A stretch of 64,000 bases of DNA. Origin: Pseudorhodoplanes sp. GTDB lineage: Bacteria > Pseudomonadota > Alphaproteobacteria > Rhizobiales > Xanthobacteraceae. The notes beneath the pieces were generated by a model. That model had not been told where the DNA came from. It was given only the letters and a program-made list of their open reading frames with translations, and ran no database searches. This document shows positions 26,008 to 34,783 of this stretch, piece after piece (the first letter of the stretch is position 1; each line of letters opens with the position of its first letter). Location: NCBI GenBank assembly GCA_032027085.1, contig JAVSMS010000001.1, forward strand, positions 4,131,730 to 4,195,729, read 5' to 3'. A program made the translations under genes and the position numbers.

Positions 26008-26470
26008 CATTGTTTCTCCGGAAGTCCGCAGTCGCATGATGGCAGGAATCCGGGGGAAGAATACAAAACCTGAATTGTTGCTCCGCCACGGGTTACACGC
26101 TCTCGGGTTTCGCTTCCGTTTACACGGCAAAAACCTTCCGGGACGGCCTGACATCGTCTTTCCCAAGCATCGGGCAGTTATTTTTGTTCATGGATGTTTT
26201 TGGCACGGGCATGATTGCCCCCTGTATCGCTTGCCGGCAACTAGGACTGAATTCTGGCGCCAAAAAATTACACGCAACAAGAATGTGGATATTCGCGTGG
26301 AGCAAGCGATCGAAGCGCTCGGCTGGCGCCAAGGCGTAGTTTGGGAATGCGCTCTAAAGGGACGTCACCGTCGGCCTCTTTCGCAGGTGATCCAAAAATG
26401 TGCCGTTTGGCTACTTTCCACCAATAAACGCATGAAAGTGCGGGGCAAGATGAACAAGCCGCGACGCTAG
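26000..26470 (+). CDS. vsr: Very short patch repair endonuclease
   Basis: 156 residues, full length for Vsr. Conserved stretches are MMAGIRGKNTKPELLLRHGL, the catalytic LPGRPDIVFPKHRAVIFVHG, CFWHGHDCPLYRLPATRTEF (zinc ligands His/Cys) and WRQGVVWECALKG. Vsr nicks 5' of T:G mismatches produced by deamination of 5-methylcytosine, so it normally accompanies a C5 methyltransferase, as here. It looks intact although the methyltransferase is truncated. Confidence 0.93.
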   Translation: MADIVSPEVRSRMMAGIRGKNTKPELLLRHGLHALGFRFRLHGKNLPGRPDIVFPKHRAVIFVHGCFWHGHDCPLYRLPATRTEFWRQKITRNKNVDIRVEQAIEALGWRQGVVWECALKGRHRRPLSQVIQKCAVWLLSTNKRMKVRGKMNKPRR

Positions 26471-27289
26471 ACCCTACTGGTAAAATGTGATCCCCTTAAA
26501 TATTCAACCGAAAATCAAGATGCAAGGAGCGGAACATCAAATATGGCATTCGAAAGTTTATCGGAGCACGCCGAGTTTTTGATTGAAGACTTTCCGCCGC
26601 AGTGGATACCACTCATCCACCTCTACGATCCGGATCTCCCACTCTACCCACTTCTTTATTTCCATGCTTTGGATCCGGATCTGCCACCATCCACGAGGCC
26701 TGGAGAACGGGATCGAATCTTTGGTTTCATTCATCACGTAAATCTGGAGGAAACCCATCTCCGTGTGAGAGTTGCTATCAATAAGGATTTGAACAAAGGC
26801 GCACACGCACGATATAGGCCCGTCGTTGAACGTCTAATTAGAGAACGTATCGGCTTGGGCAATCCAATAACTCTGGATCAGCTTTCCGGCGCATTTAAAG
26901 GCCAGCTGTCAAATTCGGAATCAGTCTTGAAGGAGCTGTGGTACCAAATAGTAGATCGGTCGTTTGGAAAATCACTTCCGTTCGGGAGCATATGGGACCC
27001 AATGATGGGTCTTCCGCGATTTATTGCCAGTTGGTTCTCGCAAGGCGGCAGAAAAGGAGAACTAATTCAAACACATTATTTTTGCTCGACCTTTGGCGCG
27101 CGGATCGCGACAGGCGGAGACATACACGTTGACTTTTATCTTCTTCCTACGTTCGAGGAGTTTTCAGACTTAAGCAACCCGCTGAGCCTTTTTCCACGGC
27201 TTGCCGAGCTCATCAACGCTGCCAAAATCTTTTGCGCCCGCTTCTGCGAAACTATCGACGTGGGCCCATTCAAGTTTAGTGCATTTCGC

Positions 27290-27293
27290 CTAG
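27290..27293. repeat. Target-site duplication CTAG, left copy
   Basis: Direct repeat of the CTAG at 28529-28532. Four-base duplications are usual for the IS407 group. Confidence 0.85.
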
Positions 27294-27315
27294 TGAGCTG
27301 CACCCCGTCTTTGGA

Positions 27316-28185
27316 TCACGCGGCTGGGGAATTTCCAGCCTGTTCGACCAGTGGCGGGCCGTGCGCCGCTGATCGATTCAGCACGTCGATCGGCGGTCGG
27401 TTGCCGATCGCGCTGTGTGGTCGCTCCTCGTTGTAGTGTCTACGCCAAGCCTCGCATTTTCGCTGCGCATCGTCGAGGCTCATGAACCAGTGTGCGTTCA
27501 GACACTCGCTCCGGAACTTGCCGTTGAACGACTCGATGAATGCGTTGTCGGTGGGCTTGCCTGGCCGGGAGAAGTCGAGCGTGACGTCACGCTGGTAGGC
27601 CCAGAGATCGAGATCGCGCGAGACGAACTCGCTGCCCTGGTCGACCCGGATGGCCTTTGGATAGCCAAGCTGGCGGCCGACACGTTCAAGCACCTCGACA
27701 ACATCGGCACCGCGAAAGTTGAAGCGCACTTCCGTCGCCGGCGAAAACCGGGAGAACGTGTCCACGATGGTGAGCACGCGCAACTTGCGGCCGGTGGCGA
27801 GTTGATCGTGCACGAAGTCCATCGCCCAGATCTCGTTCGAGCGGGTCGCTGGCTGACGGTCGTCTCGCAGCCTGGCCTTGACCCGGCGCCTGGGCGTTTT
27901 GTTGCGCAATTGCAGGCCCATCTCGCGATACAGCCGATAGACGCGCTTGGCGTTCACCGGCCAGCCCTCACGCCGCAGCAGCACATGAATCCGCCGGTAG
28001 CCGTAGCGCACCCGTGTTGCGGCGATCTCCTTCATCCGGTGGCAAAGGGGCGCCTGCCCAGCGCGGCGGCTCTTGTAGTGGTAGGTCGAGGGCTCCGTCA
28101 CCAGGACTGAACAGGCGCGACGGATCGAGACCTTCCAGGTCGATCGCGCATGATCGACCAACTGCCGACGCCGGGCAGGCTTCAT
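27316..28185 (-). CDS. IS3-family transposase OrfB (DDE integrase)
   Basis: 289 residues. An HTH_21-like N-terminus (YGYRRIHVLLRREGWPVNAK) precedes the rve core with the DDE triad: IWAMDFVHDQL, IRVDQGSEFVSRD and NAFIESFNGKFRSECLN, ending HYNEERPHSAIGNRPP. It overlaps orfA by 4 bp; in IS3 elements the active OrfAB is made by -1 frameshifting there. Confidence 0.95.
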   Translation of the reverse strand: MKPARRRQLVDHARSTWKVSIRRACSVLVTEPSTYHYKSRRAGQAPLCHRMKEIAATRVRYGYRRIHVLLRREGWPVNAKRVYRLYREMGLQLRNKTPRRRVKARLRDDRQPATRSNEIWAMDFVHDQLATGRKLRVLTIVDTFSRFSPATEVRFNFRGADVVEVLERVGRQLGYPKAIRVDQGSEFVSRDLDLWAYQRDVTLDFSRPGKPTDNAFIESFNGKFRSECLNAHWFMSLDDAQRKCEAWRRHYNEERPHSAIGNRPPIDVLNRSAAHGPPLVEQAGNSPAA

Positions 28186-28448
28186 AGTTTGCGGCGAAGA
28201 ACATCCTGCAGCATGGCGCGATCAAGCGACAGGTCGGCGACCAGCTTCTTGAGCTTGCCGTTCTCATCCTCGAGCTGACGCAGGCGCTTCATCTCCGAGG
28301 GCATCAGACCGGCATACTTCTTACGCCAGTTGTAGAACGTGGCTTCGGAGATCCCTGCCTTCCGGCAGACTTCGCCGATCGCGGTGCCGTCCTCCGCCTG
28401 CTTCAGCACGAAGGCAATCTGCGCCTCCGAAAACTTCGATCTCTTCAT
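28182..28448 (-). CDS. IS3-family transposase OrfA
   Basis: 88 residues. The HTH_Tnp_1 domain reads MKRSKFSEAQIAFVLKQAED and GEVCRKAGISEATFYNWRKK, followed by a leucine-zipper region RLRQLEDENGKLKKLVADLS. It binds the IS ends and pairs with OrfB. Confidence 0.95.
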   Translation of the reverse strand: MKRSKFSEAQIAFVLKQAEDGTAIGEVCRKAGISEATFYNWRKKYAGLMPSEMKRLRQLEDENGKLKKLVADLSLDRAMLQDVLRRKL

Positions 28449-28528
28449 GGTTCGCTCCGTCCTCCGGCCGTTGCCGCAAAACTGGAATTTTCCAGCTTAG
28501 CGCAGTCCAGAAAACCGGAGGCAGGTCA

Positions 28529-28532
28529 CTAG
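28529..28532. repeat. Target-site duplication CTAG, right copy
   Basis: Second copy of the 4-bp duplication generated by the IS. Confidence 0.85.
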
Positions 28533-29359
28533 GGAAAGTCGGCGGAACATCCAAACTGGATACACCAACTGTTGTAAAAATCTGGGAAGCAGAAACTGGA
28601 GCGACACGAGACGCGCTTTTTGAAAACTATAACGCATTTGATCGAGGACCACCTCGATCTGTCATTTCACTAATGATGTTCAATGATCTGCGGTCTGGTT
28701 ATTGGCATCCAAAAAAATTTACCCCCGATTTGTGCGCACGCATGTACTCGGAACTTGAAAAGAGTTGGCAAACTCCAAAAGTAATCCAATTGTATGCACA
28801 GCAATGTTTTGGAATTCATGCCGCGCTCCCCATTGATAACTGGGTGAAAATATTCTTTTCTTGGCCATTTAACTTCAGGCCTTCAACCAAAAAACTATTC
28901 TATTCTGAATTGTTCGCATGCAGCGACATCTGGGGCAAAATCGAGCGCCTAATTTGGCTGGCAGCCCAAGCACGAAAAGTTCATTCGTCGGTTGCCGCAG
29001 ACATCTTGTGGTGTGTGCGATATGGCAGTCGTCGCGAAGGGAAAATGCGAGGCGCGAATCCGCTATCATGCAAAATCTGCGCGTCGCACGTAAGAGATCA
29101 GTGCCCCGCGTATGAGGCAATAAAAGATCAGATGGTGGGATTCAATCTGCCTAGCAACAGCAAATCGGTGAGCTTCATAATTCGCACATCAAAGTCAAAC
29201 AATACAAGTCCAGCACAGACCTTCGTCTCGTGTGAGGGTTCTACTACAAAGGATGAGTACTCAACTCGGGATCGCCCGGACAGGTTTCGTCTCTATCCGG
29301 CGTTAGGTCATAAAGGCGAAGCCATTTCAGTTCAGCAATTTTTGAGTGATTACTGAACC

Positions 29360-29908
29360 TTACCCTCGGGCCTTCCGCGGCACCTTCCCCGGCCAGCTCA
29401 CGATCCACTTCTCCAGCTCCTCGTCCGGCACCTGGGTCTCGCAGGCGCCGACGCGGCCGCGCACGGAGATGCCGGCGGTATGCACCGTCTCGGGGTCGCC
29501 GGAGACGAGGGGGTGCCACCAGTAGAGGTCGAGGCCGCGGGCGAGCCGCACATAGGCGCAGCTCGGCGGCAGCCAGGTGATCTCGCGCAGCGACTGCGGC
29601 GTGAGCAGCACGCAGTCTTCCACCAGCGCCGCGCGGTTTGCGTAGTCCTTGCAGCGGCAGCTGTCGTGGTCGAGCAGCTTGCAGGCGACATCGGTGAACA
29701 GGGTCTTGTCCGAGCCCTCCTCCATCAGCTTGTTGAGGCAGCAGCGGCCGCAGCCGTCGCACAGGCTCTCCCATTCGGCCGGGGTCATCTCCTCCAGCGT
29801 CTTGGTCTTCCAGAACGGCAGGTCCTCCGGCGCGGCCGCGCGCAGCACGGGCGTGTCGGCAGGCGCGCGGGTCTTAGGGCTTGGCAGCTTGCGGGCGGCT
29901 TTCGGCAT
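29360..29908 (-). CDS. YcgN family cysteine-cluster protein (UPF0260)
   Basis: 182 residues. The cluster reads [13 protein letters not shown] and [20 protein letters not shown], then [20 protein letters not shown], all typical of the zinc/iron-chelating UPF0260 family. The C-terminus [15 protein letters not shown] is also typical. The molecular role is not established. It marks the return to core genome composition: its stop lies 3 bp from the end of the IS-split gene. Confidence 0.9.
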   Translation of the reverse strand: MPKAARKLPSPKTRAPADTPVLRAAAPEDLPFWKTKTLEEMTPAEWESLCDGCGRCCLNKLMEEGSDKTLFTDVACKLLDHDSCRCKDYANRAALVEDCVLLTPQSLREITWLPPSCAYVRLARGLDLYWWHPLVSGDPETVHTAGISVRGRVGACETQVPDEELEKWIVSWPGKVPRKARG

Positions 29909-29976
29909 GGGCGTTACTTATAGTGACTCGGGCCGATGCTCCATGCCCGGGCTGAAGCTCGCGCTGCAATCTCTTC

Positions 29977-30033
29977 TCACCCTCCCCCTTGTGGGGACGG
30001 CCGGCGCGCCTTGGCGCGCCGGGGTCGGGGTCC
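29977..30033. repeat. Interspersed GC-rich intergenic repeat, family A copy 3
   Basis: CACCCTCCCCCTTGTGGGGACGG, then the hairpin CCGGCGCGCC-TT-GGCGCGCCGG, then GGGGTC. A further CCCCACAAGGGGAAG at 30069-30083 looks like a partial inverted copy. It lies in the leader of the penicillin-binding protein gene. Confidence 0.75.
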
Positions 30034-30255
30034 ACGCGATGGTCACAAAACCCCCTTCCCCAGTTACCCCCACAAGGGGAAGAGAACGCGCCGCGTTTTC
30101 GTCCCCCTCAATTCGCCGCAAATCTCGCGACATTGGAACCTCGTGGCCAGGGACTTGTTATTGGCCGCCCGACGGCGGATCGGATAGAAGCGGGATTCCG
30201 GGCGGCGCGCCGCCCGGTCCAGCGCCCCCTGTTGCGTCCTCTGCGAGAGCCCGAC

Positions 30256-32475
30256 GTGCCCAACGACCCGACCAGTGTCAGCGAGCGCCTGAAGCGCTTC
30301 TTCCTCGATCTCGATGCGCGCATCGATTCGGGGCTGTTCTTCGCCGGGCGCTGGTTCCGCGAGATCTGGGAGCGCTTCACCACCTTCATGGACCGCTTCC
30401 ATGTCGCCGGCTGGAAGCGCTGGTGCGTGGTCGAGCCGCTGTCGGAGGGCGCGACCTGGGGCACGGGCGGGCTGATCCTGGCGCTGGCGCTGGCGCTGCC
30501 GGCCTTCTACGAGACCTCGGACGAGGACTGGCTGAAGAAGTCGGAGCTCGCGGTGGTGTTCCTCGACCGCTACGGCAACGAGGTCGGCGCGCGCGGCATC
30601 AAGCATAATGACTCGATCCCGCTCGAGGATTTTCCAGATCATCTGGTCAAGGCGACGCTCGCGACCGAGGATCGGCGTTTCTACGAGCATTTCGGAATCG
30701 ATATTCCGGGCACGTTCCGCGCCATGCTCACCAATGCGCGCGCGGGGGGCGTGGTGCAGGGCGGAAGTTCCATTACGCAGCAATTGGCTAAGAACCTTTT
30801 CTTGAGTAACGAGCGAACCATCGAGCGCAAGGTGAAGGAGGCGTTCCTCGCCATCTGGCTGGAAACGCGCTTGAAAAAGAACGAGATTCTCAAGCTTTAC
30901 CTCGACCGCGCCTATCTCGGCGGCGGCGCCTTCGGGGTCGACGCGGCCGCCCAATATTATTTCGCCAAGTCCGCGCGCGACGTGAATCTGGCGGAATCGG
31001 CGATGCTCGCGGGCCTTTTCAAGGCGCCGACGCGCTTTGCGCCGCATATCAATCTGCCCGCCGCCCGCGCCCGCGCCAACACCGTGCTCGATAATCTGGT
31101 CGAGGCCGGGTTCATGACCGAAGGCCAAGTCTACGGTGCCCGCCGCAATCCTGCGAGCGCCATCGACCGCCGTGACGAGCGCGCGCCGAACTATTATCTC
31201 GACGCCGCCTTCGAGGAGATGAAGAAATTCGCCGAAAAACTGCCGAAGAACGTCACCGAACGGGTGTTCGTGGTGCGCACCGGCCTCGACGTCAATCTGC
31301 AGCGCCAGGCGGAAGCCGCAGTCGAGGAAATGCTGCGTCAATACGGCCGGCAATACGGCGCCAAACAGGCCGCGACCGTTGTGATGGAAAATGATGGCAC
31401 TGTACGCGCCATCGTTGGCGGCCGTGATTACGCGTCGAGCCAGTTCAACCGCGCAACCGATGCGCAGCGCCAGCCGGGCTCCTCGTTCAAGCCTTACGTG
31501 TATTCCGTTGCCTTCATGAACGGCTTCAAGCCGTCATCGGTCGTGGTCGACGGCCCCTTCTGCATCGGCAACTGGTGCCCGAAGAACTATTCTGGCGGCT
31601 ATTCAGGCTCTGTCACCCTACAATTGGCGCTGACGAAGTCGATCAACATTATTCCCGTCAAGCTTTCGGTAGCCGTCGGCAACGGCAACGCCAGAGCCGG
31701 GCGCGCGAAGATCGTGAATCTGGCAAAGCAGATGGGTATACGTTCGCCGCTGCCGGACACGCCGTCGCTGCCCATCGGCGCAGACGAAGTCACCGTGTTT
31801 GATCACACAGCCGCCTACGCCGCCTTCCCCAATGGCGGCAAGGCGGTCACGCCCCACACCATTCTGGAAGTGCGCAACGCCACCGGCGATCTGATCTGGC
31901 GTTTCGATCGCGACGGACCAAAGCCGCGACAAGTGATGCCGCCTCAGGTGGCTGCCGACATCAACATGATTCTCAACAAGGCGGTCGAAGAAGGCACCGG
32001 CCGCCGCTCCATCATCGACGGCGTAAAATCGGCCGGCAAGACCGGGACCACCAATGCGTACCGCGACGCCTGGTTCGTCGGATATACCGGCAACATGGTC
32101 TGCGGCATCTGGTACGGGAACGACGACTACGCGCCGACCAACCGCATGACCGGCGGCTCCTTGCCAGCCATGACCTGGAAGAAAATCATGGGCTACGCGC
32201 ATCAGGGCGTCGAGTTGAAGACCATGCCCGGCGTGGCACCCTCCCCTGGCCCGGTCGGCCCGCCGCTGCCTGTCGCGGAAACACGTCCGGGCGACGAGAT
32301 TCCAAAGCCCACTTTGCTGACCAAGCGCGGCACCGACATTCTGATCCGTCTTGAAAAATCGTTTGAAGACGCCACCCGGGCACTGGCCGCCCGCGGGAAA
32401 ACTGCAGATGGCCGCGACGCCAGCCCTCCCTTGGTCGCCGAGCGCGAACAAACCAACGCGGTGCGCGGAAACTGA
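30256..32475 (+). CDS. Class A penicillin-binding protein 1A family
   Basis: 739 residues from a GTG preceded by GAGAG; longer frames read through the intergenic repeat. A membrane anchor lies near residues 70-90 (GTGGLILALALALPAFY). The glycosyltransferase domain has TEDRRFYEHFGID (Glu138), GGSSITQQLAKNLFL and EILKLYLDRAYLGGGAFGV. The transpeptidase has SSFK with Ser409, KSINIIPVKL (SxN) and SAGKTGTTNAYRDAWF (KTG near 595). The protein polymerises and cross-links peptidoglycan in the periplasm. Full length and apparently active. Confidence 0.94.
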   Translation: MPNDPTSVSERLKRFFLDLDARIDSGLFFAGRWFREIWERFTTFMDRFHVAGWKRWCVVEPLSEGATWGTGGLILALALALPAFYETSDEDWLKKSELAVVFLDRYGNEVGARGIKHNDSIPLEDFPDHLVKATLATEDRRFYEHFGIDIPGTFRAMLTNARAGGVVQGGSSITQQLAKNLFLSNERTIERKVKEAFLAIWLETRLKKNEILKLYLDRAYLGGGAFGVDAAAQYYFAKSARDVNLAESAMLAGLFKAPTRFAPHINLPAARARANTVLDNLVEAGFMTEGQVYGARRNPASAIDRRDERAPNYYLDAAFEEMKKFAEKLPKNVTERVFVVRTGLDVNLQRQAEAAVEEMLRQYGRQYGAKQAATVVMENDGTVRAIVGGRDYASSQFNRATDAQRQPGSSFKPYVYSVAFMNGFKPSSVVVDGPFCIGNWCPKNYSGGYSGSVTLQLALTKSINIIPVKLSVAVGNGNARAGRAKIVNLAKQMGIRSPLPDTPSLPIGADEVTVFDHTAAYAAFPNGGKAVTPHTILEVRNATGDLIWRFDRDGPKPRQVMPPQVAADINMILNKAVEEGTGRRSIIDGVKSAGKTGTTNAYRDAWFVGYTGNMVCGIWYGNDDYAPTNRMTGGSLPAMTWKKIMGYAHQGVELKTMPGVAPSPGPVGPPLPVAETRPGDEIPKPTLLTKRGTDILIRLEKSFEDATRALAARGKTADGRDASPPLVAEREQTNAVRGN

Positions 32476-32538
32476 AATCGTGTGGTATGCCGGCATGTCG
32501 ACCGGGTTAGTCTGATCATTCTTTAGCCGGAAACCAAC

Positions 32539-33117
32539 GTGCGATTGCTGCTCGGATTATTGCTGGCTTTTGCCGTCGCCGCGGTGGTCGGACTCGGCAC
32601 AACCTTGCTCGCGCTGTCGCACGGGATGGCCTTTGGCGCATTCACCATCGGCTCATGGACGGCATGGCCGCGCACTGGCACGGCCGACATTGATCCCTAT
32701 GCCCGCGCGGTGTTGGCGCGAACCGGCGAATTGCCGATGGGTTCGGGAGACGGAATCGCCTTTCTCGCCAAGACCGATGACAATGGCTGGCCGTTGGACG
32801 GACGCTGCGAGGTCATCGTGAGCGGAACGACACCGCAGGCGCGATTCTGGACGATCACGCTTTACGATCCCGAAGGCCGGCTGGTGGGCAATTCGCTGAA
32901 CCGGCAAGGCTTCACCAGCCAGGAAATCGTCCGCAAGGCGGATGGTTCATTCGAGATTGCAATCGCGCCGCGCGCACGCTCCGGCAATTGGCTGCCGTCA
33001 GGTGGCACCGAACGTTACGTGCTAGTGCTCCGGCTTTATGACAGTCCGGTCAGCCTCGCCAGCCGCACCGGCCGCGAAACAATCCTTCCTGTCCTCGAAA
33101 GGAAGGCCTGCTCATGA
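32539..33117 (+). CDS. DUF1214 domain membrane-anchored protein
   Basis: 192 residues. Residues 1-30 form a signal anchor (LLLGLLLAFAVAAVVGLGTT). The DUF1214 body includes RFWTITLYDPEGRLVGNSLN and SGNWLPSGGTERYVLVLRLY. DUF1214 is usually fused or adjacent to DUF1254; here the next gene, overlapping by 4 bp, supplies DUF1254. Location is probably periplasmic, attached to the inner membrane. Function unknown. Confidence 0.85.
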   Translation: MRLLLGLLLAFAVAAVVGLGTTLLALSHGMAFGAFTIGSWTAWPRTGTADIDPYARAVLARTGELPMGSGDGIAFLAKTDDNGWPLDGRCEVIVSGTTPQARFWTITLYDPEGRLVGNSLNRQGFTSQEIVRKADGSFEIAIAPRARSGNWLPSGGTERYVLVLRLYDSPVSLASRTGRETILPVLERKACS

Positions 33118-33656
33118 TCCGCTGGGTGTTGTGGCTTGTAGGAGGCACGCTGATGGGCGGAATCGTCCATCTCGGCACGGTTCTGTATTTGCCGGCCACC
33201 GCGACACAGGATGCCTATGCGCGCATCTCGCCGCTGTCTCCGGTGAATGCCATGGTCGCGCTGCCCGCCCCTTCTTCAGAGAGCAGCATTGTGCCGTTCA
33301 TGGACCCGGCTTTCACCGCAGCCGTCTGCCGCTATGATCTCGCAAGCGGGCCCATCAAATTGCGTGCGCCTGTGAGTCCCGCCTATACCTCGGTGTCCTT
33401 CTATACCAACAAGGGCATTGCCTATTACGCCATCAATGATCGCGCGGCGGGCCGCCGCGTCATTGAGCTGGAATTGATGACCAAGGCGCAGCGCGACGAA
33501 TTGCCTGAAGATGAGGAAACAGCCGCAGCCGACCGGCTGATCGTCGAGTCGCCGTCCGACAAGGGGCTGATCGTGCTGCGGGCGCTGGCGCCCGAACCCG
33601 GCATGATGCCGGCCGCGAAAGCGGCGCTGTCGTCGGCGCGTTGTGAAACGCACTGA
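33114..33656 (+). CDS. DUF1254 domain membrane-anchored protein
   Basis: 180 residues. The start ATG overlaps the DUF1214 stop (ATGA). An N-terminal anchor (WVLWLVGGTLMGGIVHLGTV) precedes a DUF1254 region with AVCRYDLASGPIKLRAPVSP, YTSVSFYTNKGIAYYAINDR and DRLIVESPSDKGLIVLRALA. It forms a two-gene unit with the DUF1214 gene and presumably a complex. Confidence 0.82.
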   Translation: MIRWVLWLVGGTLMGGIVHLGTVLYLPATATQDAYARISPLSPVNAMVALPAPSSESSIVPFMDPAFTAAVCRYDLASGPIKLRAPVSPAYTSVSFYTNKGIAYYAINDRAAGRRVIELELMTKAQRDELPEDEETAAADRLIVESPSDKGLIVLRALAPEPGMMPAAKAALSSARCETH

Positions 33657-33658
33657 CT

Positions 33659-34396
33659 TTATTTGGTGACGAGACTGCCGAGCCTCGGTCCAGGCGCGAC
33701 GCGCGTACTCGCGATGCGCATCTGCATCAGCTTCAACTGGCGTTCCGCTTCCGCGGCCTGACGCGACGGCGCCGAAATCACCAGCCGCTCAAGCGCCAGC
33801 CGGTAGGAAATCGCGCGTTCATTCAGCGATTGATGAACCCAACGGACAATCAGCGCATTCTCGTTCATCCGCGCGACAGCATTTGCATGCTCGGGCGGCG
33901 TCAGCAGGGTCACATGATCGAGGCTGATCTTGCGCTTGCTGTCCATATCTCGGACGCGGTTGACGACTTCCAGAAAAGGACCGATGCGGACAACATCGTT
34001 GCTGATATCGTCGATCAGCCGGCCGTACAGTGCGTCAGTTGTGCGCGTCACGGAGCCGAGAAGTTTTCGGGTATAGGCCATTTCGTCGTAGACCCACCAG
34101 CCCGGCTGGAAAATGGTAGTCAGCCCATACTCATTCAGGACCGCATACCATCGCTGCCGTTTGTAAGGCGGCTCGATCAGCGGATAGGCAAGATCGCGCA
34201 GCAGGCGTTCGTCTTCGGTCAGGCGATAGACCGATGCGGGTTCTTCAAGGCGACTGGCCGCAGCCGGCCCCATCCAGGCATGGATGTCGTCCGTGACGAG
34301 CGACTGCCGGACCCGCCCAAAATCCGTGTTGAGGCAACCGATCAGGGGCACGCAAAACAGCATGCGGCTGAACCGGATCGGTCGTCGTGCTGTCAC
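33659..34396 (-). CDS. Putative lipoprotein, unknown function
   Basis: 245 residues from a GTG at 34396 that has GGAG six bases upstream. The N-terminus TARRPIRFSRMLFCVPLIGC gives a basic segment, a hydrophobic core and a lipobox cysteine. The remainder is mixed alpha/beta with QRWYAVLNEYGLTTIFQPGW and a helical C-terminus RQAAEAERQLKLMQMRIAST. No family is recognised. It is predicted to be attached to the membrane and to face the periplasm. Confidence 0.65.
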   Translation of the reverse strand: MTARRPIRFSRMLFCVPLIGCLNTDFGRVRQSLVTDDIHAWMGPAAASRLEEPASVYRLTEDERLLRDLAYPLIEPPYKRQRWYAVLNEYGLTTIFQPGWWVYDEMAYTRKLLGSVTRTTDALYGRLIDDISNDVVRIGPFLEVVNRVRDMDSKRKISLDHVTLLTPPEHANAVARMNENALIVRWVHQSLNERAISYRLALERLVISAPSRQAAEAERQLKLMQMRIASTRVAPGPRLGSLVTK

Positions 34397-34438
34397 ACTT
34401 TGCTCCGATGATGGCCACCCTTGCGGCCATGACAAATC

Positions 34439-34639
34439 TCAGGAACGCGATATGCGGCGACGGCGTTTGCGTCCCGGCGTGCGGTGGGTGCCGTCGAGCG
34501 CGTCGGTGGGTTGCCCGCCTATCGTCCGTTCAACTCGGATCACCGGCAGGATCACGACTTGCCCCGCCTCACGCAGTTCCGCGGATTCCATACGTGCTGA
34601 CTGACGCTGAGTGGCCGGGAAACTGATAACCATTCCCAT
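34439..34639 (-). CDS. Small basic protein
   Basis: 66 residues: MGMVISFPATQRQSARME, then GQVVILPVIRVERTIGG and a strongly basic end GRKRRRRISRS. The ATG at 34639 follows a GGGGGAATCAT ribosome site. Similar small proteins (VISFP...VVILPVIRIER...RRRR) are, as far as I recall, widespread in Bradyrhizobium relatives, with unknown function. Confidence 0.58.
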   Translation of the reverse strand: MGMVISFPATQRQSARMESAELREAGQVVILPVIRVERTIGGQPTDALDGTHRTPGRKRRRRISRS

Positions 34640-34718
34640 ATGATTCCCCCCGCCGGATGCACCGACATCATGATCCGGCATACGGATCGTCCTGAATCGA
34701 ATTTAGAAAGGCGCAAGG

Positions 34719-34734
34719 TTAACGCTCTGCTAAC
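34719..34734 (+). promoter_or_regulatory. CtrA-like site upstream of second DUF2336 gene
   Basis: TTAA-CGCTCTG-CTAAC, one mismatch from TTAA-N7-TTAAC, 50-65 bp before the DUF2336 start. Confidence 0.45.
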
Positions 34735-34783
34735 GGACGGCTGAATATTGTCCGACTGTCTTTGTTGCGTCAGGGTGGAATGC

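Larger units (their letters stand above)
27294..28528 (-). mobile_element. IS3-family (IS407-like group) insertion sequence, complete
   Basis: 1235 bp. The ends read inward as TGAGCTGCACCCCGTC and TGACCTGCCTCCGGTT, imperfect inverted repeats with a further shared GCTGG..AATT.CCAG block. It is flanked by a 4-bp duplication, CTAG, at 27290-27293 and 28529-28532. It carries overlapping orfA and orfB on the minus strand. Intact ends, an intact transposase frame and perfect duplications indicate recent insertion. Confidence 0.93.
26543..29356 (+). pseudogene. Unknown 524-residue protein gene split by an IS element
   Basis: Segments 26543-27293 and 28533-29356 join in one frame when the IS and one CTAG copy are removed (1575 bp, 525 codons with stop). 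The first part begins MAFESLSEHAEFLIEDFPPQ. At the junction the protein would read FSAFRLV|... continuing to LMMFNDLRSGYWHPKKF. The second part contains a cysteine cluster, CKICASHVRDQCPAY. No known family is recognised. The position directly after dcm-vsr and the AT-rich composition suggest a restriction or defence effector; this is inference. The current ORF from 26543 runs about 48 codons into the IS. Confidence 0.75.
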
